NCBI GenBank assembly: GCA_019113675.1 | Contig: DXHA01000010.1 | Location: 1 to 64,000 of the forward strand | Source of the DNA: Candidatus Yaniella excrementigallinarum | Lineage (GTDB): Bacteria; Actinomycetota; Actinomycetes; Actinomycetales; Micrococcaceae | Reading direction: 5' to 3' | Length of the DNA: 64,000 bases | In this document: positions 9,641 to 18,373 of the stretch, piece by piece | Numbering within the stretch: position 1 is the stretch's first letter | How the letters are laid out: the number at the start of each line of letters is the position of its first letter | Notes under the pieces: model-generated | Databases searched by the model: none | Told to the model about the DNA's origin: nothing | What the model saw: the letters and a program-made list of their open reading frames with translations, nothing else | Made by a program: the position numbers and the translations under genes

Positions 9641-9708
9641 TAGTGTTAGGTAGAAACGATGCTGTATATACCTAGCTCACCATGACACGGTCGGTGTCGG
9701 TGAATTCA

Positions 9709-10545
9709 TTAGGCTCCAACACGGAAGCGTGCAAATGACACAGCCTTCGTGCCAGCTTCTTCAAGAACAGCTCCGACAGTAGTCTTGGTGTCCTTAGCAA
9801 AGGGCTGGTCCAGCAGGGCCACTTCTTTGAAGTATCCAGTCAAACGACCTTCAATAATGTTCTGCATAGCGCGTTCGGGTTTGCCTTCAGCACGAGCAGT
9901 TTCTTCAGCAATACGACGCTCATTGGCAACGGTGTCTTCTGGAACTTCATCACGGCTGAGGTAGGTTGGGCTCATCGCAGCGATATGGACAGCAACATCG
10001 TGGGCAGCTGTTTGAGCTGTTTCAGTATCGGCATCAACTGCAAATAAAACGCCAACTTGGGCCGGTAGATCAGCTGAGGTGCGGTGTAGATACGAGTCTA
10101 CATAGGCACCATCCAGGCGTGCTAGACGACGGACCTCTACCTTTTCACCTAACAGTGCACCTTCTTCTTTGACGTATTCGCCCAGTGGGTTGCCGTTGTA
10201 ATCGACAGCCAGCAGATCGTCCAGATTTTGTGCACCAGAGGCTACTGCGACTTCTAAAACGGTGTTGCCAAGTTCAACGAATTTATCGGACTTTGCAACG
10301 AAGTCTGTTTCAGAGTTAATTTCAATCATTACGCCGACGCCATCTTTGACAGTAGCTGTGATCAGACCTTCAGCAGCTGCACGATCTTCACGTTTGGCTG
10401 CACCCTGGAGGCCTTTGACACGAATAATTTCCATGGCTTTCTGAACGTCGCCATCAGCTTCGTCCAAGGCCTTTTTGACGTCCATCATGCCAGCACCGGT
10501 ACGTTCACGCAGTGCCTGGATGTCTTTGACTGTGTAATTGGCCAT
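9709..10545 (-). CDS. tsf: translation elongation factor Ts
   Basis: Nucleotide exchange factor for EF-Tu. At 278 residues it has normal length for the group. The N-terminal UBA-like domain shows LRERTGAGMMDVKKAL, and the signature TDFVAKSDKF follows at about residue 80. It forms an operon with rpsB (74-base gap) and is followed by a strong intrinsic terminator. The ATG start at 10545 agrees with the family. Confidence 0.98.
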   Translation of the reverse strand: MANYTVKDIQALRERTGAGMMDVKKALDEADGDVQKAMEIIRVKGLQGAAKREDRAAAEGLITATVKDGVGVMIEINSETDFVAKSDKFVELGNTVLEVAVASGAQNLDDLLAVDYNGNPLGEYVKEEGALLGEKVEVRRLARLDGAYVDSYLHRTSADLPAQVGVLFAVDADTETAQTAAHDVAVHIAAMSPTYLSRDEVPEDTVANERRIAEETARAEGKPERAMQNIIEGRLTGYFKEVALLDQPFAKDTKTTVGAVLEEAGTKAVSFARFRVGA

Positions 10546-10619
10546 TACAGATATCCCATTCCTTGGATGTTCGTTGCGGGGATCACCCGCGAATCAAAAA
10601 CGAAACGTGGTTGTGTGGT

Positions 10620-11501
10620 TTAGTATTTTTCCTTGGCTGCTGGCTGCTCGCCTTCTGGCGAGGCCTCGACCTGCTCTGAAGTATCTACAGCCGCTTCAGT
10701 AGCTGGGGCAGCGGTGTCATCAACAGACTCTTGAGTCTGACCAGATTCCAACAGTTCACGTTCCCACTCAGCCATTGGCTCTTCGGTTGTGCCAGCTGCG
10801 GTTTTGCCCTGATTGCGGGCCATCAAGCCATCAGCCACAGCATCAGCGATCACACGGGTCAGCAACGCAACTGAACGAATGGCGTCGTCGTTACCTGGAA
10901 TTGGATAGGTAACTTCGTCTGGGTCAGCGTTGGTGTCTAGAATGGCAACTACAGGGATACCCAGCTTATTGGCCTCGTCTATGGCCAAGTGCTCTTTCTT
11001 CGTGTCGATGATCCACACAGCAGAAGGCGTCCGATTCATATTGCGGATACCACCAAGGTTTGACCGCAATTTTTCTAGTTCGCGTTCCAGCAGCAGCAGT
11101 TCTTTCTTGGTTCGTCCTGAACCCGCTACATCCTCGTAGTCAATTTCTTCGAGTTCTTTCATACGCTCGACGCGCTTTGATACTGTTGCAAAGTTGGTCA
11201 GCATACCACCCAACCAGCGATGGTTTACGTATGGCATGCCGACACGAGTGGCTTGCTCAGCGATAGCTTCTTGGGCCTGTTTTTTGGTACCCACAAAAAG
11301 AATGTTGCCACCGTGTGCGACGGTTTCTTTGACAAACTCATAAGCACGATCGATAAATGACAGGGATTGCTGTAGATCGATAATGTAAATGCCGTTGCGT
11401 TCGGTAAAGATGAAGCGTTTCATCTTTGGGTTCCAACGACGAGTCTGGTGGCCAAAGTGGACCCCAGAATCCAGCATTTCGCGCATAGTTACGACGGACA
11501 T
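10620..11501 (-). CDS. rpsB: 30S ribosomal protein S2
   Basis: Small-subunit ribosomal protein, 293 residues from the chosen start. Conserved blocks include [15 protein letters not shown] near the start, [11 protein letters not shown], and the [10 protein letters not shown] stretch. The C-terminus carries a low-complexity Glu/Ala/Thr-rich tail typical of Actinobacteria. An upstream in-frame start at 11528 exists, but ATG 11501 has a perfect AAGGAG at 11507-11512 with five-base spacing and matches the family N-terminus ([10 protein letters not shown]), so I place the start there. Confidence 0.97.
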   Translation of the reverse strand: MSVVTMREMLDSGVHFGHQTRRWNPKMKRFIFTERNGIYIIDLQQSLSFIDRAYEFVKETVAHGGNILFVGTKKQAQEAIAEQATRVGMPYVNHRWLGGMLTNFATVSKRVERMKELEEIDYEDVAGSGRTKKELLLLERELEKLRSNLGGIRNMNRTPSAVWIIDTKKEHLAIDEANKLGIPVVAILDTNADPDEVTYPIPGNDDAIRSVALLTRVIADAVADGLMARNQGKTAAGTTEEPMAEWERELLESGQTQESVDDTAAPATEAAVDTSEQVEASPEGEQPAAKEKY

Positions 11502-11959
11502 TGTCGCTCCTTCAAGGTTATTCCGCATGCGGAGTAACCTTCTAGTTATCGGTTAGTTTATATAGCTGGTTCTCCCAGCTGCCTAGCATGAGAGCGAATA
11601 CTTCGGAGTACACCGCTGACCAGAACATTCTGGACCGATGGGTGACGCTGCAACACTGGGCTGCACTCTTCACGCGCGTAGTCAATTCCGTACCTACAAC
11701 AAGTAGGCACACAATCGCTTCACCCAGTGTACCCTATTGTGCAAGTTTTATTGCACCCATTGTGTCGTCGAACACACCACAATGAAGAAGCTTCCTAAGG
11801 CCATTTTTCTAAGACACCACATGCAAAATGCTTTACTCTGCCGACCAAATCCGACTGCACCACCCGGACACGTTTTACACAGAAATCATGGCACAGTGAG
11901 TTTTCCACGCTTGTTCTGGAATCGTTCCAAAAGTGGCTATAGTATCCCATTCTAGGGAT
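11502..11959. other. divergent intergenic region between rpsB and the M23 peptidase
   Basis: About 460 bases without a gene. The left part is the rpsB leader: ribosome site at 11507-11512 and a small perfect palindrome, ccgcatgcgg, next to it. A dyad GTGCAA-N6-TTGCAC lies at 11739-11756. The right part holds the likely promoter of the peptidase. I found no convincing RNA gene or protein frame. Confidence 0.6.
11938..11943 (+). promoter_or_regulatory. candidate -10 element for the M23 peptidase
   Basis: TATAGT at 11938-11943 would place transcription start near 11950, only about ten bases before ATG 11960. No good -35 box is visible. If real, it excludes the GTG at 11933 and gives a nearly leaderless message. 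Confidence 0.35.
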
Positions 11960-12571
11960 ATGCCGCATCAGTTCTCACCAGCTACCTCCCTATCGAGTTG
12001 TTTAACAACTAAGCTTCTGGTTCTTCTTGGTATCCCAGTATTATTCGTTGCCATTGCGCTGGGGCCACTTTCTGTGACGCATGCGCGCACGCACAGCTAT
12101 GCTGCACAAAGTATCGCGGATTGGCTTCCACCAATACAAAACGCCACTGAAGCTGACCTAGTGCAAATGTTTATACCACCCGATATGCCTTGGTCATCGG
12201 CGCATCGAGGAATAGATATTCGTGCCGGTGGTGCAGATGTGCTAGCACCAAATGGTGGCGAAGTGACGTTTGTTGGTGTGGTTGTAGATCGTCCCGTCAT
12301 CAGTATTCAGCATTCCAACGGGCTTATAACGTCGTTGGAACCTGTCGAATCGGAACTGGAGGTGGGTGATAAGGTGGCCGCCGGCCAAACTATCGGCTCA
12401 ATCTCTGATGACGCTTCTCACTGTGACGCCCAGTGCGTGCACTGGGGTGTCCGTATGCCAGATGCATGGAAAATCGGTTCTACCCTTAGAGACTTATATA
12501 TAGATCCCGCTTTTTTGTTGGGTTGGAGCGAACCTTCTATTTTGTGGCCTGTGCATTCTGACCCAACCTGA
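11960..12571 (+). CDS. secreted M23-family (LytM-type) peptidase
   Basis: Exported zinc metallopeptidase-like protein, about 203 residues, expected to act on peptidoglycan cross-bridges or as a hydrolase activator. An N-terminal hydrophobic segment (signal peptide or anchor) is followed by the peptidase domain: HRGIDI carries the His and Asp zinc ligands, and CVHWGVR carries the final His. In the family the last motif is H-x-H; here the first His is Cys, a form I associate with actinobacterial M23 proteins near rpsB, so activity is uncertain. I chose ATG 11960 over the in-frame GTG at 11933 because a -10 element overlaps the latter. It converges on a glycosyltransferase gene. Confidence 0.85.
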   Translation: MPHQFSPATSLSSCLTTKLLVLLGIPVLFVAIALGPLSVTHARTHSYAAQSIADWLPPIQNATEADLVQMFIPPDMPWSSAHRGIDIRAGGADVLAPNGGEVTFVGVVVDRPVISIQHSNGLITSLEPVESELEVGDKVAAGQTIGSISDDASHCDAQCVHWGVRMPDAWKIGSTLRDLYIDPAFLLGWSEPSILWPVHSDPT

Positions 12572-12580
12572 CTCAGCGTC

Positions 12581-13699
12581 CTAAGCTTTTCGGCGGCTTC
12601 GACGCAAATGAATCTCCTCAGCGAGTTTCAGCAGCTCTAGTGCAGAATCAGACCATCTGGACCTGTTGGCCTGTCTCGCAGCACAGTTCGAGGCCCAAAT
12701 AAAAGTTCTATTGTCTTCCAAAGCCATTACACAATCGGCCAGTTGTCGATCAGCGGCCCCAGAAGCAATATTGACAAACTGTGCTCCGGGGTTATGTTGG
12801 CCAGCTACTTCTTGAAATATTTCCAGATCAGAAACAACCACCGGTGTTCCCTCAGCCATCGCTTCAACAAGAGGTAGCCCATAGCCCTCCGAACGCGACA
12901 TTGTCACAAGTGCGGTCGCTGAGCGGAGCAGATGACGATATTCCACATCGTCAATTCCGTTATGAAATTGAAGTTGTGTGGATCCTACGCCTTGTAACTG
13001 TGCCACGCTTACTAGCTCATCACGACGACTTGCTGATATTGGCGAACATAAATGCAGGCGGTACCCTGGCAAATACTGCAAAGCACTGATAAGCGTTTCT
13101 ACATTTTTATACTCCATAAAGGAGCCCATATAAATCAGTGTTTTGTCGCGAAACCCGGCCGGATCACGTGGGCTGGCCTCAGGGGATGCATTAGCTATGA
13201 CACGAACAGGCCTTCTGGTTAGACGGTGTTTTCTAATGAGCCGCTGTGATGTCCTCGACACAGTGGCTACAGCATCGGCGCCGTTGAGCAGCATACGTTG
13301 CGGTAGATAGGTTAAGTGATATAAGTACCACAACCCACGTATAGCCTGCGGCAAATCGCGTGGCGGAGTCCTATGTTGATAATAAATCAGGTCATGTAAC
13401 GTGAGAATGAGTCCAAAATTGCGACCGACCGAGCCGATGGTTTGCATCGGGGAAAATACGACATCCGGTTTAAAATGGTTTAAGGTTAGGGCCGATAACG
13501 GCTCTCGGGCAGAAGTCGGTGCATGAAATTCCACCGCATCGACATTGTCAGGTAGCAAGTCGCGCTGAGCATTGTTATGTATGATCACCGTGGGATCGCT
13601 CATAGCTGCTACCGCATGAATCAGCGAGTAGCTGTAACGTGAGATGCCATCATGGTAGTCGGTTCTGAGATAACGACCATCCATGAATAAACGCATCAT
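12581..13699 (-). CDS. glycosyltransferase family 4 protein
   Basis: GT-B fold, retaining glycosyltransferase of the GT4 type, 372 residues, cytoplasmic or peripheral. The donor-binding C-terminal domain is clear: LIYMGSFMEYKN starts it, and SRSEGYGLPLVEAMAEG supplies the E-x7-E motif. The N-terminal part begins with LFMDGRYLRTDYHDGISRY, like mannosyl- or rhamnosyltransferases that bind an acceptor at a GISRY/GIGRY loop. Acceptor and sugar cannot be told from sequence. Two ATG codons lie in tandem; the second (13696) has the better spacing to a GGGGGAG ribosome site. It sits between the M23 peptidase and tRNA-Met. Confidence 0.88.
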   Translation of the reverse strand: MMRLFMDGRYLRTDYHDGISRYSYSLIHAVAAMSDPTVIIHNNAQRDLLPDNVDAVEFHAPTSAREPLSALTLNHFKPDVVFSPMQTIGSVGRNFGLILTLHDLIYYQHRTPPRDLPQAIRGLWYLYHLTYLPQRMLLNGADAVATVSRTSQRLIRKHRLTRRPVRVIANASPEASPRDPAGFRDKTLIYMGSFMEYKNVETLISALQYLPGYRLHLCSPISASRRDELVSVAQLQGVGSTQLQFHNGIDDVEYRHLLRSATALVTMSRSEGYGLPLVEAMAEGTPVVVSDLEIFQEVAGQHNPGAQFVNIASGAADRQLADCVMALEDNRTFIWASNCAARQANRSRWSDSALELLKLAEEIHLRRSRRKA

Positions 13700-13745
13700 T
13701 ACTCCCCCGGCACGGATTATCCCACCGATAATTCAGTGAGCTAAT

Positions 13746-13822
13746 TGGTAGGGTGTGCGGGACTTGAACCCGCGACCAAAGGATTATGAGTCCTCTGCTC
13801 TAACCGACTGAGCTAACACCCC
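13746..13822 (-). tRNA. tRNA-Met (anticodon CAT), CCA encoded
   Basis: On the minus strand a complete 77-nt cloverleaf: acceptor GGGGTGT pairing with ACACCCT (the first pair is G-U), D arm GCTC-AGTCGGTTA-GAGC, anticodon loop CTCATAA closed by a five-pair stem, T arm GCGGG-TTCAAGT-CCCGC, discriminator A, and an encoded CCA. Anticodon CAT with this loop fits elongator Met; a lysidine-modified tRNA-Ile2 cannot be excluded by eye. It lacks initiator features, since position 1-72 is paired. Confidence 0.93.
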
Positions 13823-13889
13823 TCAGATGTCCTCACATTACCTTGCTGGGATACACCAAGGTGCACTGTGAATGACACAGTCTCATAGT

Positions 13890-15104
13890 CTAACGCAGCT
13901 GAGCATCGGAAACCATCACTGCTACTTCATCTGACGTGGCACCACCGTACATTTTGAAAATGATATCCATGATTTTCTCGTGGGCATGTGCAGACGCGAA
14001 TTTATGGGACGCTTGCCCCATGGCATGGCGTTCCTCAGAAGTGGCGCCTAAAACGGTATCGATTTTTTGCGCCATATCTGCCGGGTTGTTAGGTTCAAAT
14101 AGGTAGCCATTAACCCCTTCTGCCACTAGGTGCGGCAATGCAAGCGCATTAGCCAGCACGACCGGTGTAGAAGCGCTCATGGCTTCAAGCGAGGCCAACG
14201 ACTGCAGTTCCGCAGTACAGGGCTGAGTAAATATATCAGCCCGAAGATACGCTTCACGCAGGTCGCTTTCTGAGACTAGGCCTCGAAACACAACCCGATC
14301 TGCGATTCCCAATTCTTCTGCTAACCGATGCAGATAGTCGCGTTGCTCGCCGTCGCCAATGATTTCAGCATGAACATCTAAACTAGTCATCGTTAGAGCA
14401 TGTAACAAGACGTGCACGTTTTTTTCGACGGCTAAGCGGCCAACAAATAGGACTGTTGGGTGTGAATGTGCAGGAATCTGTTCACCGTCGCGTAATTCAT
14501 ATTTCGCTACGTCAATACCGTTGGAAACAGGTACTACATAGTTTAGGTTCGCCTTTTGGTTCATGTTTTGGGCAGACAGCGGTGTCGGCGTCGTAATGAC
14601 ATTTGCTTTTCGCATAAGACGACCCATGTCATACCATGATCGCCGGGACACAAAGTTTTTGAAGAATTGCGGGCCTGGGATGAACGGATCTAAGTTCTCC
14701 GGCATGAAATGATTAGTACAGATCAATCGGATACGTCGACGCTCTGCTGCAGTAATCGCAGCATCCCCAACCATGTAATGGCACTGGGCATGCACAACGT
14801 CTGGGGATAGTTCAACCAATAAGTCATCGACAGCCCGGTTGGCATACCAAGGCATGACAAGACGGTAGTACTCATGGGTGGGTGCCGCATAGGAACGTAA
14901 CCGATGTACAGTGGCCTCTTCGTGAAATTCGATCGTGCTTGGGCCTGAAGTGTAGTGCGGGGAAACCACATGCACATCATAGCCAGAAGCCGTGAGCTTA
15001 ATGGCAAGACGATGGCAGGATTTTGCTGCACCGTTTACGTGTGGTGGGTAAGTATCAGCCGCTATCAGCACTCGTGGCGGCGAGCTTTTGCTATCAGACA
15101 CCAC
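13890..15104 (-). CDS. glycosyltransferase family 4 protein (PimB/MgtA-like)
   Basis: GT4 retaining glycosyltransferase of 404 residues. The N-terminus VLIAADTYPPHVNGAAKS matches the acceptor-domain glycine loop of phosphatidylinositol mannosyl- and glycolipid glycosyltransferases. The C-terminal GT-B domain shows LFVGRLAVEKN, the FRGLVSESDLREAY stretch, and an ExxxxxxxE-like motif at ELQSLASLEAMSAS. Inference: it may transfer a hexose from a nucleotide sugar to a membrane lipid, which fits the adjacent CDP-alcohol phosphatidyltransferase. The start is the first of two GTG codons, with AGGAG seven bases upstream. Confidence 0.88.
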   Translation of the reverse strand: MVSDSKSSPPRVLIAADTYPPHVNGAAKSCHRLAIKLTASGYDVHVVSPHYTSGPSTIEFHEEATVHRLRSYAAPTHEYYRLVMPWYANRAVDDLLVELSPDVVHAQCHYMVGDAAITAAERRRIRLICTNHFMPENLDPFIPGPQFFKNFVSRRSWYDMGRLMRKANVITTPTPLSAQNMNQKANLNYVVPVSNGIDVAKYELRDGEQIPAHSHPTVLFVGRLAVEKNVHVLLHALTMTSLDVHAEIIGDGEQRDYLHRLAEELGIADRVVFRGLVSESDLREAYLRADIFTQPCTAELQSLASLEAMSASTPVVLANALALPHLVAEGVNGYLFEPNNPADMAQKIDTVLGATSEERHAMGQASHKFASAHAHEKIMDIIFKMYGGATSDEVAVMVSDAQLR

Positions 15105-15179
15105 AGCATAACTCCTAAAGGCTCAAAACATAAAGATGGCCATAAATCACAATGACATTATCATCTTGCGCGGATGTAT

Positions 15180-15839
15180 CTATATAGCCTCAAAAAATTC
15201 TGCCCGATCTGCTTTATTGCGTGGCTGCAACCCTACCTGTCGCATTTGGTCCGCGTTCCGAATACCTTGCCTCAGGTAATCAGAGCTGGCAATAATATGG
15301 CCTCCGGCCCCGATTGCCAGTACTCCTACAGCAATAGGATGCCAGACATACGAGCTCATAAAAGGTGCTTCCGCGAGCAAAAGCAACGGGATGCCTATCA
15401 TAAGTGCAATTGTTCGGGCTTTGCCCAGGATAGTAACTTCCATTTGAGGGTTACCTGCGTAAATAAGCGCCATACATCCTGCTAATACAAGGTCTGGTAC
15501 GACTAACGCAAAAACCAACCAGAATGGAGCTAGTCCGGACATAGCCACGCTGATTACAACAACCCAAAGTGAAAGCCTATCCGCCAGTGGATCTAGCCAC
15601 TTTCCAACGGTAGACCCCTGTTTCAGTTTGCGCGCTAGGAACCCATCAATCCAATCGGTCGAGAATAAGACAACAAGAATAATGAGTGCATTGCCGTAAT
15701 CATCTCTGAACATGAGCCAAACAAACACTGGGACCAACAAAAACCTAATCAATGTCACTAGGTTTGGAATAGTTAGCCAATCATTGCCCACAGTGAGTCC
15801 AGCATCGTCATTCGGCTCTGGATTCACTGGTCGGTTCAT
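15180..15839 (-). CDS. CDP-alcohol phosphatidyltransferase
   Basis: Integral-membrane enzyme that exchanges the CMP of a CDP-alcohol (CDP-diacylglycerol) for an acceptor alcohol to make a phospholipid. The diagnostic motif D-G-x2-A-R-x8-G-x3-D-x3-D is present in DWIDGFLARK..GKWLDPLAD. About five to six hydrophobic helices are visible. Family members include phosphatidylglycerophosphate synthase and phosphatidylinositol phosphate synthase; I cannot decide between them. I place the start at ATG 15839, which has GAGG six bases upstream, instead of ATG 15866 (nine residues longer). It sits 75 bases before a GT4 gene and after the holin-like gene. Confidence 0.9.
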   Translation of the reverse strand: MNRPVNPEPNDDAGLTVGNDWLTIPNLVTLIRFLLVPVFVWLMFRDDYGNALIILVVLFSTDWIDGFLARKLKQGSTVGKWLDPLADRLSLWVVVISVAMSGLAPFWLVFALVVPDLVLAGCMALIYAGNPQMEVTILGKARTIALMIGIPLLLLAEAPFMSSYVWHPIAVGVLAIGAGGHIIASSDYLRQGIRNADQMRQVGLQPRNKADRAEFFEAI

Positions 15840-15880
15840 GTCAACCTCACTGTGGGGTTTGCCCATATATCAACAAAGAC

Positions 15881-16768
15881 CTACCGGCGTCGCAGCCGAC
15901 GCAAAAGCACTGCAGCGGTAGTTACCGAAGCGCCAAGTACGGTCAGGGGCTGCCAACGATCTTTTACGTATTCGACACCATCATTAACTTTTTCGCCAGC
16001 GCGCGCGGCAGAGTGATGTGGCGCCAATGGCGATGTGGCGTTTTCAACATTATCTCGGGCAATGTTGCCGGTCGCATGACGTTTGAACGTGTTGAACTGC
16101 CCCCGAAAATCTGTTTTCTCGTCAACACCGGAACGAATATCGCCTAGATGGCGACGACGCAATTCCATCCGATGAAGGATTTGTGCTTCCGTGGGTTCGG
16201 TTTTGGGTAACGACTCTGCTGCTTCACCGCGACGTACTGCACGCTTCTGTTCTTTCTTAGCGCGCTTAGCTTCCTCTTGACGACGTTGCTTCTCAACCAG
16301 TTTTTGCTGTCGACGTTCTTCTTCGAGTCGGTCAAATTCCACCGGGTCAAAGGCGTTGCCCTTTAGGACATAGCCTACGTCATGTTTAACTCCTCGAATA
16401 ATTTCTGGAGGCAATAGTGGGAAACCAGTGCGCACGACCATGGCGCCCACAACAAGTAAGACAAGCATCACAACAAAGGCACCTAAAGCTACCCATAAGG
16501 CTGTCTGCCATAACGGCACCTCAGCTATAAAAGCACCAACCAAAGCGATCACTAGTGCAATAAATGTGATCGAGCCAAAAAGTAAGCCAATGACGGCAAT
16601 ACCGACACCTGTGCCGGCACGGATACCTTTCGTCTTGAGTTGAGTACTCAACAGCGACAGATTATCGGTCAGCTGTTTCGGGACCAACCGGAAAAGGGTT
16701 GTCAGCAGGTCAAGCAGCGAACTCATCCGAGTTTTAGTCGTCACCTGTGGTGAACCGTTGGTGGTCAT
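15881..16768 (-). CDS. phage-holin-family (Holin-X) membrane protein with charged C-terminal region
   Basis: Protein of 295 residues. The N-terminal half has an amphipathic helix followed by two long hydrophobic helices (about residues 53-82 and 88-115), matching the actinobacterial Holin-X (superfamily III) domain. Next comes a long Arg/Lys/Glu-rich helix (about 145-185), probably a coiled coil, and then a DUF3618-like stretch (LRRRHLGDIRSGVDEKTDF) and a final hydrophobic segment with RRLRRR. Despite the family name there is no phage context: such proteins are ordinary chromosomal genes in Actinobacteria. Function unknown, presumably envelope-associated. Confidence 0.8.
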   Translation of the reverse strand: MTTNGSPQVTTKTRMSSLLDLLTTLFRLVPKQLTDNLSLLSTQLKTKGIRAGTGVGIAVIGLLFGSITFIALVIALVGAFIAEVPLWQTALWVALGAFVVMLVLLVVGAMVVRTGFPLLPPEIIRGVKHDVGYVLKGNAFDPVEFDRLEEERRQQKLVEKQRRQEEAKRAKKEQKRAVRRGEAAESLPKTEPTEAQILHRMELRRRHLGDIRSGVDEKTDFRGQFNTFKRHATGNIARDNVENATSPLAPHHSAARAGEKVNDGVEYVKDRWQPLTVLGASVTTAAVLLRRLRRR

Positions 16769-16959
16769 TAGTCACTACCTTCGTACGTGTGATGTGGTTG
16801 AATCTTTGTTGCTATCTTTGACCAGTATAAACCGGACGATAACTATCTTGATACGTGGTCTAGTTTATTAGCCTGATACTTCCAGTTGGGCAGTGCAACC
16901 TTTGAAGTTCGAATCTGGATTTTCTCTAATCCAAGGAACCGGATTGCCGATGTAGAAGC

Positions 16960-17256
16960 CTAGAAATCTGAAGATTGAATGATCCGCATTTTCGATGATA
17001 ACAAGTCGATTTCAGGTCTTCTGGCAACAAATTCCTCAATTTTAGTAAGCGTCTCTTCCACGTGTGAGCGATCACTACTCACCAGTGAAATTCCTATGAC
17101 GGTACGACGATGAAGTTGGGCGTCTTCCACCTCAGCTGCAAACACTTGGAAGTGTCTACGAATGTCGGCGATGATTGGCCGCACTACCGAACGTTTTGCC
17201 TTCAACGAGTGCACATCACCGAGCAGGATATCGAATTCGTTCCAGCCAATCCACAT
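16960..17256 (-). CDS. DUF503 (YlxP-like) protein
   Basis: Small cytoplasmic protein of 98 residues. It closely follows the DUF503 pattern: MWIGWNEFDILLGDVHSLKAKRS at the start, then AEVEDAQLHRRTVIGISLVSSD and a C-terminal ARRPEIDLLSSKMRI. The fold is ferredoxin-like; the molecular role is not established, although in many bacteria the gene lies near infB/rbfA. The reading frame extends to 17295, but the family always begins at the MW motif, so the start is set at 17256. It is isolated here, with about 190 bases to the holin-like gene. Confidence 0.92.
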   Translation of the reverse strand: MWIGWNEFDILLGDVHSLKAKRSVVRPIIADIRRHFQVFAAEVEDAQLHRRTVIGISLVSSDRSHVEETLTKIEEFVARRPEIDLLSSKMRIIQSSDF

Positions 17257-17570
17257 ACATACACTTTCACTTACATACTCTGATTGAGCAAGCACTAAGG
17301 ATTTTGTTCACACAAAATATGCTGGACGACACGCCAAATTTACTAAAAATTCCATCATAATTTCATGAACACTGTCATGGAATTCTTTGTTATCCCCTAT
17401 CCCTGTTAAACGCTAGCCAATTGCAGCGATTCAGACGTGGCATCGCAGTACACTTCCATCTTTAAAACACCAGAATTGAGCCGAAAGCCCACCACGTTGA
17501 ATCCTCGCGGCCCGGATATACAAGGCGACATTGCAACGATGAGCCCCCACAAAGTCTCTAACCAGGCAGT
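17257..17570. other. intergenic stretch without a recognisable gene
   Basis: AT-rich near the DUF503 start, which is consistent with its promoter. I see no protein frame with family features, no RNA gene and no clear repeat, apart from short imperfect dyads such as TTCCAT...ATGGAA near 17352-17385. The tRNA-Asn terminator follows. Confidence 0.5.
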
Positions 17571-17599
17571 AAAAAAGCCCCGTCCATCTGGACGGGGCT
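17571..17599 (-). terminator. rho-independent terminator after tRNA-Asn
   Basis: A perfect 10-bp GC-rich stem (17576-17585 with 17590-17599) with a four-base loop. On the minus strand it is followed by a run of T at 17576-17571. It lies seven bases beyond the 3' end of the tRNA. Confidence 0.93.
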
Positions 17600-17605
17600 A
17601 ATCCG

Positions 17606-17677
17606 CTCCCCCAACTGGATTCGAACCAGTAACCACTCGATTAACAGTCGAGTGCTCTGCCGTTGAGCTATGGGGGA
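17606..17677 (-). tRNA. tRNA-Asn (anticodon GTT)
   Basis: On the minus strand a 72-nt cloverleaf: acceptor TCCCCCA pairing with TGGGGGA, D arm GCTC-AACGGCA-GAGC, anticodon loop CTGTTAA on a five-pair stem, T arm ACTGG-TTCGAAT-CCAGT, discriminator G. CCA is not encoded (CGG follows), unlike the tRNA-Met at 13746. An intrinsic terminator follows directly. Confidence 0.95.
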
Positions 17678-17880
17678 AGGCAACAAAAGAATACTATAGC
17701 AGACCTTTTTCTAGATTGTCTAATCAACGAATTCAGCTCAAATCTTTGCTCCTCGATCACTCATAGCTGGGTGCAAACCATGCCATGTGGTCAGTAGAGT
17801 TGGTAACCAGTTGGACCTCTTCAGGGCCATCTTGAAAAACCGATAGAACGAAAAGCTGAACGAACGTAAGGAGTTAAGCC

Positions 17881-18240
17881 GTGTTTAAGAAAACCGATTC
17901 TAACCGTTCCAAGCTATACACCGGTCTCGTGGGCGTGGCTGCTCTAGCCCTCTTCACTGCTTGCGGCGGAGATGACGAGCCTCAGGAGCAAGAACCTGCG
18001 GAACCAGATATGGAACAGAGCGACCCGGCCCAAGAAGACACCGGGGATAATGGGGACGATATGGAAGACGACCCCATGGGCGAAGATCCTGAAGGTGACG
18101 ATCCTGCAGACGAGGACACCAATGAAGACCCGATGGATCAGGACACCGATGACGACGACGCCGATATCGAAGGTGCTGGCGAAGATAATGCCACTTCTCT
18201 TGTGGGATTAGCTGGCAATGCTGTGTCCTGGGCTATCTAA
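17881..18240 (+). CDS. short acidic lipoprotein
   Basis: Secreted lipoprotein of 119 residues. The signal peptide ends in ALALFTAC with the lipidated cysteine at residue 28. The mature part is almost entirely Asp, Glu, Pro, Gly and Asn, followed by a short hydrophobic C-terminus (SLVGLAGNAVSWAI). GTG start, with AAGGAG at 17868-17873 seven bases upstream. The signal peptide is nearly the same as that of the PepSY lipoprotein on the other side of dnaG (20403), and both have the lipid cysteine at position 28, so the two probably share an origin. This one lacks the PepSY domains. Function unknown. Confidence 0.85.
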   Translation: MFKKTDSNRSKLYTGLVGVAALALFTACGGDDEPQEQEPAEPDMEQSDPAQEDTGDNGDDMEDDPMGEDPEGDDPADEDTNEDPMDQDTDDDDADIEGAGEDNATSLVGLAGNAVSWAI

Positions 18241-18318
18241 GTTAGCCACCAACAGGTTTCTTACTCGTTGAAACTCCACTTCACACCCTGAGGTCCAGCC
18301 AATAACTTACTTGGCGTG

Positions 18319-18373
18319 ACGGCGTTTCCTGCCCCGGACTACTTATTAGTCGATAGGACGCAGGAAACGCCGT
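18319..18373. repeat. 14-bp perfect inverted repeat spanning the dnaG stop codon
   Basis: Arms at 18319-18332 and 18360-18373 are perfectly complementary, with a 27-base loop that contains the dnaG stop codon. The right arm is coding sequence for the last residues of DnaG. There is no T-run after it on the minus strand. Confidence 0.8.

Noticed and set aside
15881-16768. Holin-family protein as a sign of a prophage
   Set aside because: There are no phage structural, lysis or integrase genes nearby. Holin-X proteins are common chromosomal genes in Actinobacteria.
17340-17390. TTCCAT...ATGGAA dyad as an operator
   Set aside because: The arms are six bases, the spacer is long, and the region is AT-rich, so chance is likely.
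17571-17760. tRNA-Asn as an integration (att) site
   Set aside because: No integrase and no duplicated tRNA 3' end was seen within the window, and flanking genes are housekeeping.
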